A stretch of DNA of 64,000 bases from Caldilinea sp. CFX5 (GCA_021405325.1 QWII01000051.1:1-64000), one strand, 5' to 3'; shown: positions 50,892-63,101, counted from the stretch's first letter. Notes: a model not told the origin generated them from the sequence alone. Numbers and translations are program-made.

Positions 50892-51973
50892 GCGGGCAGA
50901 GGGAAGATCGCACACGCTGTCGTTTTCGCGACGTGGGGCTGTCCTGCGGCGTTTTACCAACCGGTCCCTTGAATGCCATCACCGATGTGGCCGGTGTTTT
51001 GGTGGGTCATTTTACGCTGGTCGAAGGGGACGAAATTCGCACCGGCGCCACCGCCATTTTGCCCCATGCCGGCAATCTCTATCAAGAGAAAGTACCTGCC
51101 GGCGTTGTCGTGGGCAATGGCTATGGCAAATTGATGGGCAGCACCCAAATTGCTGAACTGGGCGAGATCGAAACGCCGATTGTCTTGACCAATACCCTGG
51201 CTGTACCCCGCGCCGCTGATGCGATCTTGGACTGGACGCTGGCGCAACCGGGCAACGAAGCGGTCGGTTCGGTCAACATGGTGGTGGGCGAGACGAACGA
51301 CGGTTATTTGAACAATATTCGCCGCCGCGTTTTAACGCCCGCCCTGATTGGACAGGCCATCACAACCGCCCAACCGGGGCCGGTGGCCGAGGGGTGTGTC
51401 GGCGCCGGCACGGGTACAGTGGCCTTTGGCTGGAAAGGCGGGATCGGCACGAGTTCGCGCCATTTGCCTATGCCGTTGGGTGACTACACCGTAGGGGTGT
51501 TGGTGCAATCCAATTACGGCGGCGTCTTACAAATTGCCGGTCAACCGATCGGTCAGCAGCTTGGCCAATATTACCTGCGCGAACAACTGGCCCCAACTCC
51601 ACCAGCCGAACGGGCGGACGGTTCCATTATGATCATCGTTGCCACCGATGCCCCACTCTCGGATCGGAACTTGACCCGCCTGGCGCAGCGCGCCCTCGCC
51701 GGGTTGGCCCGCACCGGCGCCGCCATGAGCAACGGTTCAGGTGACTATGTAATAGCCTTTTCCACCGCAATGGCGGTGCGCCGGAAACCGTTGCCAACCG
51801 GATCGTTACGGGCGACGCTGGAAGCGCCCAACGATCAACTCTCACCCCTCTTCCAGGCCGTCATCGAAGCCACCGAAGAAGCCATCTATAATTCGCTCTG
51901 CATGGCGACGACGATGAGTGGTCATCGCGGACACACAGTACAAGCCCTCCCGCTACACGCCATTCGTCGATAA
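50888..51973 (+). CDS. P1 family (S58) aminopeptidase, DmpA-like
   Basis: 361 aa from the ATG overlapping the upstream stop. DmpA/BapA-type enzymes are self-cleaving N-terminal nucleophile hydrolases that remove N-terminal residues or beta-amino acids. Visible signatures: NAITDVAGVLVGHFTL, VVGNGYGKLMGSTQIAELG, GCVGAGTGTVAFGWKGGIG, VGVLVQSNYGGVLQIAG, and RADGSIMIIVATDAPLSDRN, which contains the expected processing Gly-Ser. The C-terminal LARTGAAMSNGSGDYVIAFS is also typical. A strong terminator follows. There is no signal peptide, so it is cytoplasmic. Confidence 0.88.
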   Translation: MSGQREDRTRCRFRDVGLSCGVLPTGPLNAITDVAGVLVGHFTLVEGDEIRTGATAILPHAGNLYQEKVPAGVVVGNGYGKLMGSTQIAELGEIETPIVLTNTLAVPRAADAILDWTLAQPGNEAVGSVNMVVGETNDGYLNNIRRRVLTPALIGQAITTAQPGPVAEGCVGAGTGTVAFGWKGGIGTSSRHLPMPLGDYTVGVLVQSNYGGVLQIAGQPIGQQLGQYYLREQLAPTPPAERADGSIMIIVATDAPLSDRNLTRLAQRALAGLARTGAAMSNGSGDYVIAFSTAMAVRRKPLPTGSLRATLEAPNDQLSPLFQAVIEATEEAIYNSLCMATTMSGHRGHTVQALPLHAIRR

Positions 51974-51997
51974 CACAACTTCATAGAAAACAGAAGA

Positions 51998-52043
51998 CCC
52001 GCCATTGCTCCTGACAAACGAGGAGCAGTGGCGGGCCTTTTTT
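51998..52043 (+). terminator. Rho-independent terminator after the P1 peptidase gene
   Basis: CCCGCCATTGCTCCT (51998-52012) pairs with AGGAGCAGTGGCGGG (52021-52035) with one G-T pair, followed by CC and six T residues. Confidence 0.85.
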
Positions 52044-52051
52044 GATCCTCC

Positions 52052-52105
52052 CCCCAACCACCGCGTAGAGGCACGATATATCGTGCCTCTACGCGGTGGT
52101 TGGGG
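52052..52105. repeat. Perfect 54-bp palindrome
   Basis: Two 27-bp arms meeting at 52078/52079 (centre ACGATATATCGT) with CGTAGAGGCACG in each arm. It shares GTAGAGGC...GCCTCTAC with the 70-bp palindrome at 15002-15071. It lies 8 bp after katG's stop, on the side where katG transcription would end, and may be its 3' hairpin. Confidence 0.85.
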
Positions 52106-52113
52106 AACCTTAA

Positions 52114-54785
<2,672 letters not shown>

Positions 54786-55820
54786 ATGCAAAAACGATTT
54801 ATGCCCACGCTGATTGTGCTATTGCTGCTGCTGGTAGCCGGCTGTGTGGCGCAACCCACCGGCGGTTCAACCAATGCGGCCCCCAATCTAAAGCGTGTTG
54901 TCTATGTCATCAATGGCGCCTTGGGGGACAACGCCTTCTATGATTCTGGTCAGGCCGGCATTGATCAGATCAAAAACGAATATGGCGTCGAGACGCGCAC
55001 GATTGAGACCAACTTTGACGCCGGCCAGTATGAACCGGCGCTGCAAGCGGCTGTCACCTATGCCGATGTGATCTTTGTCATCTCCTATGGCTTTGAGGAT
55101 CAGTTGAAAGAATATGCCGACAATAACCCCGGCAAGATTTTTGTCAACATCGACACCGTGGTCGAGAACAGCAAAGACACGATTACTTCGGTCGATTTTA
55201 TTGAAGAAGAGAGCGCTTATCTGACCGGTGTCGTCGCCGGCTTGACGACGTTAGAGACTTCCCTGCCGGGGATCAATGCCGACAAGATCATCGGCGCGGT
55301 GGGGGGCGATGTTGATCCGGTGATCAACGCCTTTATCTTTGCCTACACCAATGGCGCCCATGCGGTGGATCCGGAAATCCAGGTGGAAAGCAAATTCCTC
55401 GGCAGTTGGGATGACACCGCCAAGGGCAAACAAGCCGCGCTCCAACTCTATGACCAGAATGCCGATATCGTCTTCCAGATCGCCGCCGCTGCCGGCCTAG
55501 GCGTCTTACAGGCGGCCGAAGAGCGGGGTCTCTATGCCATTGGCGCCGATACCAACCAGAATGATCTCGCCCCCGGCCATGTCGTCGCCAGCGACCTGAA
55601 AAATGTCGGCCAGGCGATTGTCGATGTTTACAAGACAATCAACGACGGCAGCTACCAACCCGGCCAGATTTTAGAATATGGCCTCGCCAGCGGTGGCGTC
55701 GATGTCACCTTTGAAGCGCAACAGCAACCGCTGCCTCAAGCGCTGATCGACAAGGTGATGGCCGTGCGCCAGGAAATCATTGACGGCAAATTGAAGATCG
55801 AGCGGTACACGGGTCAATAA
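54786..55820 (+). CDS. BMP-family (PnrA-like) ABC importer lipoprotein
   Basis: 344 aa. The lipoprotein signal ends at the lipobox LVAGC (Cys20). The mature part is a periplasmic-binding fold of the basic membrane protein/PnrA group: VVYVINGALGDNAFYDSGQAGIDQIKNEYG, VIFVISYGFEDQLKEYAD, GKIFVNIDTVVE, YLTGVVAGLTTLET, FQIAAAAGLGVLQAAEERGLYAIGAD and LAPGHVVASDLKNVG. These receptors bind purine nucleosides. It is the first gene of an importer operon with one double-ATPase and two permeases, the NupOPQ/BmpABC arrangement. AAGGAG precedes the ATG. Confidence 0.9.
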   Translation: MQKRFMPTLIVLLLLLVAGCVAQPTGGSTNAAPNLKRVVYVINGALGDNAFYDSGQAGIDQIKNEYGVETRTIETNFDAGQYEPALQAAVTYADVIFVISYGFEDQLKEYADNNPGKIFVNIDTVVENSKDTITSVDFIEEESAYLTGVVAGLTTLETSLPGINADKIIGAVGGDVDPVINAFIFAYTNGAHAVDPEIQVESKFLGSWDDTAKGKQAALQLYDQNADIVFQIAAAAGLGVLQAAEERGLYAIGADTNQNDLAPGHVVASDLKNVGQAIVDVYKTINDGSYQPGQILEYGLASGGVDVTFEAQQQPLPQALIDKVMAVRQEIIDGKLKIERYTGQ

Positions 55821-55896
55821 GCGATTGAGAGATTGAGAGATTAAGCGATTCAAACTTAATCTCTCAATCTCCCAATCGCTTAATCTCTCAATCGCT
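55820..55896. repeat. Foldback of GCGATTGAGAGATT words abutting a start codon
   Basis: AGCGATTGAGAGATTGAGAGATTAAG (55820-55845, by arm) pairs with 55855-55880 with one mismatch and a 9-nt loop, then TAATCTCTCAATCGCT (55881-55896) repeats the right-hand word. The last base touches the ATG of the ATPase gene, so there is no ribosome-binding site and the start lies directly behind a stable stem. Confidence 0.85.
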
Positions 55897-57414
55897 ATGC
55901 ACCCAATCATCACCCTCCAAAACATCGTCAAAATCTATCCCCCTAACCTCGTCGCGCTCGACAAAGTCTCGGTTGATTTTCGCCAGGGGGAGATTCACGC
56001 CATTGTCGGTGAGAATGGCGCGGGCAAAAGCACCTTGATGAAGGTCTTGTATGGGCAAGAGGCGGCCAGCGCCGGCGTCATCACTTATCAGGGGCGACCG
56101 GTCCACTTTCGCCATCCGGGGGAGGCGATTGCCAACGGTATCGGCATGGTGCATCAGGAAATTTTGCTGATCCCGGAGTATACCGTTTGGCAGAACATTG
56201 TGCTGGGCGCCGAGCCGGTGGATCGCTGGGGGCGACTGGCTGTGGCGCAGGCGCGTCGTCAGGTGCAAGCGAAGATTGCCGAGTTCGGCTTTCAACTCGA
56301 CCCCGACGCGCTGGCGGCGGATCTCTCGGTGGCAGCGCAGCAGAAGGTCGAAATTCTCAAGCTGCTCTATCGCAATGTGACGGTGCTGATTCTCGATGAG
56401 CCGACCGCGGTCTTAACCCCGCAAGAGATTCCCCAACTCTTTGCCGAATTGCGCCGGCTGCGGGCGACCGGTCGCACTATTCTTTTTATTTCGCATCATC
56501 TCGATGAGGTATTGGCGTTGAGCGATCACATCACCGTCCTGCGCAAAGGGCAGTTTGTGGCGACGGTGGCCGCCGCCGAGACGGATGAGACCAAACTGGC
56601 GCGCCTGATGGTCGGTCGTGACCTACATCAAGCGCGCCGGCAGGCAACACAGCGCCTGGGAAACGCGGTCTTTACTGTCCGGAATCTCTCCTATGTGGAT
56701 AAAGGGGGTCGCCACCTGCTGATAGCGATCAACCTCACCGTGCGCGCCGGCGAGATTGTCGGCGTGGCCGGTGTGGAGGGGAATGGGCAATTTGAATTGG
56801 TGCAGTGCATTATTGGCCTGTTGCCGCCAACAAGCGGTGAGATTCAGGTGAATGGCGAACCCATCACCCAATTACCCATTCTTGCCCGCCGTGATCGTGT
56901 TTCCTTTGTGCCGCAGAATCGCCGCACCATGGGCGCAGCGGTGACGGCTTCCATCACCGAAAATATGTTGATGACCCACCACCGCTTGAATCCCCGCTTT
57001 ACGCGTTGGGGTGGTCGCTTGCTGGATATGCGCGAAGCCAATCGTTTTACCGATGAGGTGGAGGCGGCCTTCGGCGTGGTGATGCGGGACAATGAGCAGC
57101 CCTTTGGCTCACTCTCCGGTGGGAATCAACAGAAGATTGTTTTGGGGCGGGAACTGGCGCTGGATAACCCTTTTGTCCTGCTCGACCAGCCGACGCGCGG
57201 GCTGGATGTCGGGTCGATGGCCTATGTGCATGGGGTGATTACTCGCCTGAGCGAAGAGGGGCGCGCTGTGCTGCTGATCTCGGCGGACTTGGAGGAGTTA
57301 TTTGCCCTGGCCGATCGCATTGTGGTGCTGCACCGGGGGCGGCTGGTGGCGGACTTGCCGACAGGAAAGACGACAATGGCCGAAGTGGGGCAGTTTATGT
57401 TGGAAGGCCATTAA
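55897..57414 (+). CDS. Nucleoside/simple-sugar ABC importer ATPase (double ABC, NupO-like)
   Basis: 505 aa with two fused ABC domains. Domain 1: [20 protein letters not shown] (Walker A), [19 protein letters not shown] (signature region without a canonical LSGGQ) and [16 protein letters not shown] (Walker B). Domain 2: a degenerate Walker [15 protein letters not shown], with intact [20 protein letters not shown] and [15 protein letters not shown]. This asymmetry is normal for carbohydrate/nucleoside (CUT2-type) ATPases. It energises uptake with the two following permeases. The start follows a foldback repeat instead of a ribosome site. Confidence 0.92.
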   Translation: MHPIITLQNIVKIYPPNLVALDKVSVDFRQGEIHAIVGENGAGKSTLMKVLYGQEAASAGVITYQGRPVHFRHPGEAIANGIGMVHQEILLIPEYTVWQNIVLGAEPVDRWGRLAVAQARRQVQAKIAEFGFQLDPDALAADLSVAAQQKVEILKLLYRNVTVLILDEPTAVLTPQEIPQLFAELRRLRATGRTILFISHHLDEVLALSDHITVLRKGQFVATVAAAETDETKLARLMVGRDLHQARRQATQRLGNAVFTVRNLSYVDKGGRHLLIAINLTVRAGEIVGVAGVEGNGQFELVQCIIGLLPPTSGEIQVNGEPITQLPILARRDRVSFVPQNRRTMGAAVTASITENMLMTHHRLNPRFTRWGGRLLDMREANRFTDEVEAAFGVVMRDNEQPFGSLSGGNQQKIVLGRELALDNPFVLLDQPTRGLDVGSMAYVHGVITRLSEEGRAVLLISADLEELFALADRIVVLHRGRLVADLPTGKTTMAEVGQFMLEGH

Positions 57415-57475
57415 TCGAGGAGATCGCACGTGGGCGTGCGAACTCCTCAGATGCACAATAGAGAAAGACGGGGCG

Positions 57476-58513
57476 ATGGGGCGGAATCTGTTGAGCGGGG
57501 TGTTGGGGATTGGCGTCGGGTTGGTGTTGGGGGCGGTGATCATGCTGTTGCAGGGGTATGATCCGCTGGCAACCTATGGTGCGCTTTTTAGTTTTTCGCT
57601 CTTCGGGCTGTATCCGTTGGCGACGACGTTGAATAAGGCCGTGCCGTTGATCTTGACGGGGTTGTCGGCGTCGGTGGCCTTTGCATCAGGGCCGGTGAAC
57701 CTGGGCCAGCCGGGGCAGTTGGTGATGGGCGCCCTCTTTGCCACGATGGTGGGGCTGGCGGTCGATCTGCCGGCGGTGGTGATGATCCCGCTCTTGTTAC
57801 TGGCGGCGTTGGTGGGCGGGGCGCTCTGGGCAGGGCTGGCGGCGCTGTTGCGGCTCTGGTTCAACATGAGCGAGTTTATTACCACGCTCATGCTCAATAT
57901 GATTGCCGATTTCTTGACGCTCTGGGCCATCACCCAGCCGCTGGCCGACTCCGCCGCCTTTTCGCCGATGACGCCGGCCATTAGCGCCAGTGGTTGGCTG
58001 CCGGAAGTTGGCCCCTTTAGCAGCAGTGTCATCATCATGCTGCTGGCCTTTGGCGCCATCTGGTTTGTCTACAACCACTGGACCGCCGGCTACGAGTGGC
58101 GCATGACCGGCCAGAATGCGCTCTTTGCCCGTCTGGGCGGCTGCGCCATCAATCGCAACTATCTGACGGTCATGTTGGTGACGGGGGCTTTGGCTGGTCT
58201 GGCCGGTGGCCTGGTCATGATGGCCGGGCCGCATCGCTTTTTGCGCGGCCTGGGCGCCAACTATGCCTGGGATGGCGTTATGATCGCCGTCGTCGCCAAC
58301 AATGGGCTGACCGGCACGCTGCTCTACGGCTTCTTTTTCGCCGCCCTGCAAAGCGGCGCCCTGGGCATGGAACTGATCACCGCCGTCCCCAGCGAATTTA
58401 TCCAAGTTTTACAAGCCGTCATCGTCCTCGTCGGCGTCGCCGCCCGCGTCTATCTGGAAGTCGTCCGCGACCGCTGGCAGACCCGACGGCAGGCGGAATA
58501 CATGACAAGGTGA
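57476..58513 (+). CDS. ABC importer permease (NupP/BmpC-like)
   Basis: 345 aa, nine or ten hydrophobic segments. [20 protein letters not shown] opens the protein; [69 protein letters not shown] and [17 protein letters not shown] are the BPD_transp_2 family signatures. The ATG at 57476 is chosen at the first hydrophobic segment; the upstream frame overlaps the ATPase gene and is not protein-like. The final codons are encoded by the first units of the TGACARGG repeat. It forms a heterodimeric channel with the next permease. Confidence 0.88.
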   Translation: MGRNLLSGVLGIGVGLVLGAVIMLLQGYDPLATYGALFSFSLFGLYPLATTLNKAVPLILTGLSASVAFASGPVNLGQPGQLVMGALFATMVGLAVDLPAVVMIPLLLLAALVGGALWAGLAALLRLWFNMSEFITTLMLNMIADFLTLWAITQPLADSAAFSPMTPAISASGWLPEVGPFSSSVIIMLLAFGAIWFVYNHWTAGYEWRMTGQNALFARLGGCAINRNYLTVMLVTGALAGLAGGLVMMAGPHRFLRGLGANYAWDGVMIAVVANNGLTGTLLYGFFFAALQSGALGMELITAVPSEFIQVLQAVIVLVGVAARVYLEVVRDRWQTRRQAEYMTR

Positions 58514-58660
58514 CAGGGTGACAAGGTGACAAGGTGACAGGGTGACAGGGGTATATTGTCGGCGCTGTTAACTAACCAGGCGCAAACAGTAAAGTCTGAA
58601 CGCTACAAGTACGTGACCCTGTCACCCTGTCACCCTGTCACCCTGTCACCTTGTCAAAGT
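58503..58660. repeat. Foldback of TGACARGG tandem words
   Basis: Six head-to-tail octamers TGACAAGG/TGACAGGG (58503-58550) face five CCTGTCAC-type octamers (about 58614-58656), forming a stem of up to 40 bp with a loop of about 60 bp. It begins inside the 3' end of the first permease gene and ends 17 bp before the second permease start. It would fold in the operon transcript. Confidence 0.9.
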
Positions 58661-58676
58661 AAAGGGGAAACTACCA

Positions 58677-59579
58677 TTGAACATCTTCACCGGTCTGGTC
58701 AACGGGATGATTGCGGGGGCGACGCCGATTTTGTTGGCGGCGTTGGGGGGATCGTTTACCTATTATGCCGGCGTCTTTAACATTGCGATGGAAGGGATGA
58801 TGTTGAGCGGCGCCTTTTTTGCCGTGCTTGGCTCCTATTATTTGCAATCGTGGCCGTTGGCGATCCTGGCGGCGATTCTGGGGGCGCTGCTGCTGGCGTT
58901 GCTCTTTATCTTCTTTGCCGTGGTGTTGCGGACGGATGCCTTCGTCACCGGCATTGCGCTCAATCTCTTTGCGCTAGGCGCGACAACCTACTTGCTGCGT
59001 CAGATCTTTGGCGTCAAGGGCGCCTTTGCCGACCCGGCCATTTTGCCCATCCCACGGCTCCACATGCCCTGGCTGGCCGATCTGCCGGTGGTGGGGCCGA
59101 TCCTCTCCGGGCAGAACTTGTTGATCTATGTGGCGGTGGCGGCGACGATGGGCGGGGCGTGGCTGCTCTTTCGCACCCGCTTTGGCTTGCGGGTGCGGGC
59201 GGCGGGGTACAATGCGGCGGCGCTGGCCGCCAGCGGGGTGTCGGTGGCCTGGGTGCAGAGTCTATCGTTGCTGCTCTGCGGCGTCCTCTGTGGCCTGGCC
59301 GGCGCCTTTCTCTCGTTGGGCTATGTGCGGCTCTTTGCCGAAAATATGTCGGCGGGGCGAGGGTGGATTGCCCTGGCGGCGATCATTCTGGTCAAAGGCA
59401 ACCCGTGGGGGATTGCGCTCATTGCGCTGCTCTTTGGCTTCTTTGACGGCTTGGGGCTGCTCTTGCAAAGTTATCAAGTGCCGGCGCAATTCACCGGCAT
59501 GGCGCCCTATCTGGCAACTCTAGTCGCGCTTTATTTCTATGCCCGTCGAGAACGCAAGGTCATTGCCACCCCCTCCTAA
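58677..59579 (+). CDS. ABC importer permease (NupQ/BmpC-like)
   Basis: 300 aa, eight or nine hydrophobic segments. [89 protein letters not shown] and [19 protein letters not shown] are the second-permease signatures of BMP-type importers. Its length is normal. The start codon is TTG with AAGGGG upstream, weaker than the first permease's. It completes the lipoprotein-ATPase-permease-permease set for nucleoside uptake. Confidence 0.88.
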   Translation: MNIFTGLVNGMIAGATPILLAALGGSFTYYAGVFNIAMEGMMLSGAFFAVLGSYYLQSWPLAILAAILGALLLALLFIFFAVVLRTDAFVTGIALNLFALGATTYLLRQIFGVKGAFADPAILPIPRLHMPWLADLPVVGPILSGQNLLIYVAVAATMGGAWLLFRTRFGLRVRAAGYNAAALAASGVSVAWVQSLSLLLCGVLCGLAGAFLSLGYVRLFAENMSAGRGWIALAAIILVKGNPWGIALIALLFGFFDGLGLLLQSYQVPAQFTGMAPYLATLVALYFYARRERKVIATPS

Positions 59580-59649
59580 CCTCCCCCAGTTTGGGGGAGG
59601 AACAGTCGTAGGCGCCATCGTTCCCTCCCTTCGCAGGGGGTAGTTACCA
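59571..59649. repeat. Degenerate inverted element related to 42361-42468
   Basis: CCCCCTCCTAACCTCCCCCAG...CTGTT-like and ...CCCTCCCTTCGCAGGGGGTAGTTACC carry the CCTAACC/CCCTCCC wording and the GTAGTTAC end seen in the 108-bp element. The left terminus is missing, so it is probably a truncated copy lying against the permease stop. Confidence 0.5.
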
Positions 59650-59700
59650 CAAAGGTGCGAAGTTCACGAAGAAAGGCTTCGTGTCTTCGTGTCTTCGTGT

Positions 59701-61116
59701 TTAAATTGCCTTGTTATCGCTGAACCCATTCAAATGACCTGTTATAGGAGTGGCCGCTACCGGCGGCAGGAGCGGCAACGTAATGGTCATGCACGTGCCT
59801 TGCTGAAGAATGCTGGTGGCTGCAATGGCGCCGCCGTGTGCTTCGACTACGCTCTTGGCAATCGCCAGCCCCAGACCGGTTCCGCCTTGTTTGCGCGAAC
59901 GCGCTTTGTCGACGCGATAAAAACGCTCGAAAATCAGGGGGAGATGTTCAGCCGGAATGCCGCTCCCCTGGTCGATGACTTCAATGATCGCGCTTTTGCC
60001 TGTGGTCGCTGAACGCAGGAGAATGGGTTTGCCTTCCGCGCTGTACTTGGCAGCATTGTCGATGAGAATCAGCACCGCTTGTTCGATCAAGTGGGGATCA
60101 ATATGGAGCCGGCCGGCGGCCTGTAGCTCTTGCTGCAAAAGGGCGCCCTGTTTACAAGCCAGCTTTTGCGCCCGTGCCGCCAATTCCGCCAGAAATGGTT
60201 CGATGTCGATGATGGCGCGCTCAAGCGGCAACGACCCGGCGTCGGAGCGGGCCAGCAGCAGCAGATCCTCGACGGTGCGGGTCATCCGTTCTGCTTCGCG
60301 CACAATCTCTTCCAAAAATTCGGTGTGGGCGCAGGTGCGTTCCAGGGTCAAAGCGACTTCGGCATTGGCGCGCAAGACGGTTAACGGAGTGCGCAATTCA
60401 TGGGAAGCATCGGCAATAAAATCGGTTTTGAGTTGGAGGGCGGTGGTTAACTTCGTCGCCGCCCGCTGGCGTTCCTGCGCGCTATGCACCACGAGGTAGG
60501 CCAACCCAACCCCCACCAAAATAACACCGCCCAGCACGGCCAGTAAGACCCATTGCGCGTGCTTGAGTTCTTCTTCAACACTCTGAATACTGTCAGCTTC
60601 TCGCTCTTCCCCCAGTTGATCGAGCGCCAGCGCGACATCTTCCAATTCCGCTAACACCTGCAAACCTTCGCTGCTGGCCGCTTCAAAGGCCGGCGGGTCG
60701 GTTGTATAAAGGGTTAATGCCGGTTGAAAGCGTTGATAGTAACGGTCGGCGTGGGCGCGCAACGCCTCGACCCGCAGCAAGGCGGAATAGTCCCCCATGG
60801 GCAACGCGGCCAGGTTGTCAATGGCCGCCTGTAACCGCCGGTGCGCGCCCTCAAATTCAGCGACGGTGCGTGAGGTCGGGCCGGCAAAGGCGAGATTGCG
60901 GTGATAGTGGCGCATCTCCAAGACAACCACCAGAAAGTCATCGCTGCGGTCGGATAGCTCAATCTCATATTGCACCATACGTTCAGTCAGCGTTTTGATG
61001 CGGGCGTTGATGCCCAGCCCTACCAACCCGAAAATCGCAATCGCCAGCAGCAAGCCGCTCATGGCGGCGCTTTCCACCCACCACGGTTGTTGTCGCCAGC
61101 GCTTTACCCAATCCAC
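59701..61116 (-). CDS. Membrane sensor histidine kinase
   Basis: 471 aa from the GTG at 61116, which has AGGGGG upstream; the TTG at 61161 that would extend the frame has none. TM1 (about 20-37) and TM2 (about 188-211) bracket an extracellular helical sensor of about 150 residues. Then come the HisKA H-box DASHELRTPLTVLRANAEV (phospho-accepting His239), N-box LILIDNAAKYS, EVIDQGSGIPAEHLPLIFERFYRVD and GGTGLGLAIAKSVVEAHGG. It autophosphorylates and should phosphorylate the regulator encoded divergently. No HAMP domain is obvious. The ligand is unknown. Confidence 0.9.
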   Translation of the reverse strand: MDWVKRWRQQPWWVESAAMSGLLLAIAIFGLVGLGINARIKTLTERMVQYEIELSDRSDDFLVVVLEMRHYHRNLAFAGPTSRTVAEFEGAHRRLQAAIDNLAALPMGDYSALLRVEALRAHADRYYQRFQPALTLYTTDPPAFEAASSEGLQVLAELEDVALALDQLGEEREADSIQSVEEELKHAQWVLLAVLGGVILVGVGLAYLVVHSAQERQRAATKLTTALQLKTDFIADASHELRTPLTVLRANAEVALTLERTCAHTEFLEEIVREAERMTRTVEDLLLLARSDAGSLPLERAIIDIEPFLAELAARAQKLACKQGALLQQELQAAGRLHIDPHLIEQAVLILIDNAAKYSAEGKPILLRSATTGKSAIIEVIDQGSGIPAEHLPLIFERFYRVDKARSRKQGGTGLGLAIAKSVVEAHGGAIAATSILQQGTCMTITLPLLPPVAATPITGHLNGFSDNKAI

Positions 61117-61146
61117 GGTATCCCCCTTCGTCGGCTGAATGCTGTT

Positions 61147-61175
61147 TTGTTGTAAGTCCAATCTTACTATATACT
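61147..61175 (+). promoter_or_regulatory. Promoter of the response regulator, predicted leaderless
   Basis: TTGTTG (61147-61152) and TATACT (61170-61175) are 17 bp apart; the ATG follows 7 nt after the -10. No ribosome-binding site fits between, so a leaderless mRNA is inferred. The 66-bp space between the two divergent genes is the regulatory region of both. Confidence 0.5.
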
Positions 61176-61182
61176 TTGGTTT

Positions 61183-61863
61183 ATGCGAATTTTACTGATT
61201 GAAGATGATGAAGCGATTACGCGTGTGCTCCAACGCGGGTTACGCGCCCACGGTCACCAGGTAGTGGTGGCCGAGAGCGGGGAGGATGGCGTCCTGCTGG
61301 CGGAAGATGACACGGTGGAACTGGTGCTGCTCGACATTGCCCTGCCCGGTCTGAATGGGCATCAGGTGTTGGCGCGCGTGCGGCGCCGTCGTCCGCGCCT
61401 GCCGATTCTCATGCTCACCGCGCGTGATGATCTGCAAAACAAGGTGAACGCCCTGCGGAATGGCGCCGATGATTATATTACCAAACCCTTTGCCTTTGAA
61501 GAATTGCTGGCGCGCATTCAAGCCGTCATGCGCCGTTTTGACCAGCCGGAAGGATCACAGATCCTGGCCGGCCCTTTGCGGTTGGATCTCCTGGCCCAAC
61601 GGCTCTGGCGCGACGGTCAGCTTGTCGAACTCTCGACGCGTGAATTTGCCTTGCTGCAATACTTTATGCGCCATCCACGCCAGGTGCTCTCCCGGCGGCA
61701 AATTTTGGAAGCGGTCTGGGAATATGAGTTTGAACCGGAATCGAATGTCGTTGATGTCTATGTACGTTCGTTGCGCAACAAGATCGACAAAGCGGAAAGC
61801 CCTTCTCTCATCACCACGATCCGTGGCGCCGGTTATCGTTTTGATCCACCGCCGGCCGCCTAA
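61183..61863 (+). CDS. OmpR/PhoB-type response regulator
   Basis: 226 aa. Receiver domain: acidic pair in LIEDDEAITRVL, phospho-acceptor Asp51 in LVLLDIALPGLNG, Thr79 in LMLTARDD, and Lys101 in DYITKPFAFEELLARI. The C-terminal winged helix has LRLDLLAQRLWRDGQLVELSTREFALLQYFMRHPRQVLSRRQIL and EPESNVVDVYVRSLRNKID. It would bind DNA as a phosphorylated dimer under control of the divergent histidine kinase. Target genes are not identifiable. Confidence 0.93.
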   Translation: MRILLIEDDEAITRVLQRGLRAHGHQVVVAESGEDGVLLAEDDTVELVLLDIALPGLNGHQVLARVRRRRPRLPILMLTARDDLQNKVNALRNGADDYITKPFAFEELLARIQAVMRRFDQPEGSQILAGPLRLDLLAQRLWRDGQLVELSTREFALLQYFMRHPRQVLSRRQILEAVWEYEFEPESNVVDVYVRSLRNKIDKAESPSLITTIRGAGYRFDPPPAA

Positions 61864-61880
61864 ACCAGCTCGCGAAAACC

Positions 61881-62678
61881 ATGCACGACTTTACACCTAT
61901 TACCGAAACCCCCGGCAGCGGCCTGAATCCTGAACAACTGGCGCGCATCCGGCAACGTTATCGCTTCGGCGCCGCCTTGGCCCAAGGGAAGGATGTGTTG
62001 GAGGTGGCCTGCGGCGCCGGCAGCGGGCTGGGCATCTTGCGACAACAAGCCCGTTGCCTGGTCGGCTGTGACTACACCGGGTCGGTGCTGCGCATGGCTC
62101 AGTCCCACTATGGTCAGCAGGCGCCGCTGGTCTGTGCCGACGCCCAGCAGTTGCCCTTTGCCGATCGCTGCTTTGACCTGCTGCTCTCCTTTGAAGCGAT
62201 CTACTATCTGCCCCAGATCGACTGGTTTCTCAGCGAGGCCCACCGGCTGCTGCGACCGGACGGGGTATTGCTCCTCGGCACCAGCAACCCTGATTGGCCC
62301 CCCTTTGTCCCCGGTCAGATGAGCGTCCACTATCCCACCCTGCCCGAACTGGCCGCCGGCCTCGCCGCCGCCGGTTTTGTCCAGCCGCAATTTTATGGCG
62401 CCTTCCCGCTGCCGACGACAACCCGCCCCCACAAAGCGCTGCTGGCGACCTTGCGCAAAGTTGCCCTGCACTTCCAACCCTTCACCGCCGATTCCGCCTT
62501 GACCCGGCGCCTAAAGCAACTTGTCTATGGCTCTCTGCACCCCTTGCCGGCCGAGCTAACCCTGACCGCCTTGCCCAATGACGATGTCCGCACCGATCTG
62601 ACCCCCCTGCCGGCCACCGCCGCCGACCGGCGCCATCGTGTCTTGTTTGCCGTGGCCCACAAAGCCACGGTTGGGTAG
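61881..62678 (+). CDS. Class I SAM-dependent methyltransferase
   Basis: 265 aa. RYRFGAALAQGKDVLEVACGAGSGLGIL contains motif I; LVGCDYTGSVLRMAQSHYG has the ribose-binding Asp; CADAQQLPFADRCFDLLLSFEAIYYLPQIDWFLSEAHRLLRPDGVLLLGT covers motifs post-I to III. It belongs to the Methyltransf_11 group. It begins 17 bp after the response-regulator stop with no clear ribosome site, so it may be co-transcribed. The substrate is unknown; the family includes quinone, lipid and small-molecule methylases. Confidence 0.83.
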   Translation: MHDFTPITETPGSGLNPEQLARIRQRYRFGAALAQGKDVLEVACGAGSGLGILRQQARCLVGCDYTGSVLRMAQSHYGQQAPLVCADAQQLPFADRCFDLLLSFEAIYYLPQIDWFLSEAHRLLRPDGVLLLGTSNPDWPPFVPGQMSVHYPTLPELAAGLAAAGFVQPQFYGAFPLPTTTRPHKALLATLRKVALHFQPFTADSALTRRLKQLVYGSLHPLPAELTLTALPNDDVRTDLTPLPATAADRRHRVLFAVAHKATVG

Positions 62679-63044
62679 CGTGCGTGGCACTGACCAAGGC
62701 GGGCTTGTCGTTCCTACCAACTTGTGGTCAGTGCCGCGCACGCGGGGGCGGCGCGCGCGGGGGGTGAACTCTGCGTCGCGTGCGCGGCACTGACCAGCCG
62801 ATTGGTGTGCAGAGTGAGTGGTCTTGGTCAGTGCCACGCACGCGGTGTGCCGCGTGCGCGGGGGGTGAACGGTGCGCCGCGTGCGCGGCACTGACCAGTA
62901 GATTGGTGTGCAGAGTGAGTGGTCTTGGTCAGTGCCACGCACGCGGGGGCGGCGCGCGCGGGGGGTGAACTCTGTGTCGCGTGCGCGGCACTGACCAGTA
63001 GATTGGTGTGCAGAGTGAGTGGTCTTGGTCAGTGCCACGCACGC
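62678..63044. repeat. Four-copy array of ~100-bp units with long hairpins
   Basis: Units start at 62678, 62778, 62879 and 62979. Each opens GCGTGCGCGGCACTGACCA and closes TGGTCAGTGCCACGCACGC, which pair over 19 bp with one mismatch around a loop of about 28 bp (copies 2-4 share GATTGGTGTGCAGAGTGAG). Hairpins of about 66 bp are separated by about 34 bp of GC-rich GGGGGCGGCGCGCGCGG-type linker. The array starts 9 bases before a neighbouring methyltransferase stop region ends and stops about 110 bp before a CHAT gene. It has no coding potential in a consistent frame. Confidence 0.9.
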
Positions 63045-63101
63045 TTTCGCTTTGGCAATCGCGTCGCCACTTTTTCTCTACTTTTCCGTCAGCAATGATA
63101 G

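Noticed and set aside
62556..63038. 160-aa minus-strand open frame full of repeated HSAHQS/GQCRARD text
   Set aside because: It runs through the 100-bp hairpin array and the antisense of the methyltransferase; repeats and high GC keep the frame open. No start site and no protein-like composition.
62678..63044. CRISPR array
   Set aside because: Repeat period about 100 bp, the 'spacers' are similar to each other, and no cas genes are visible.
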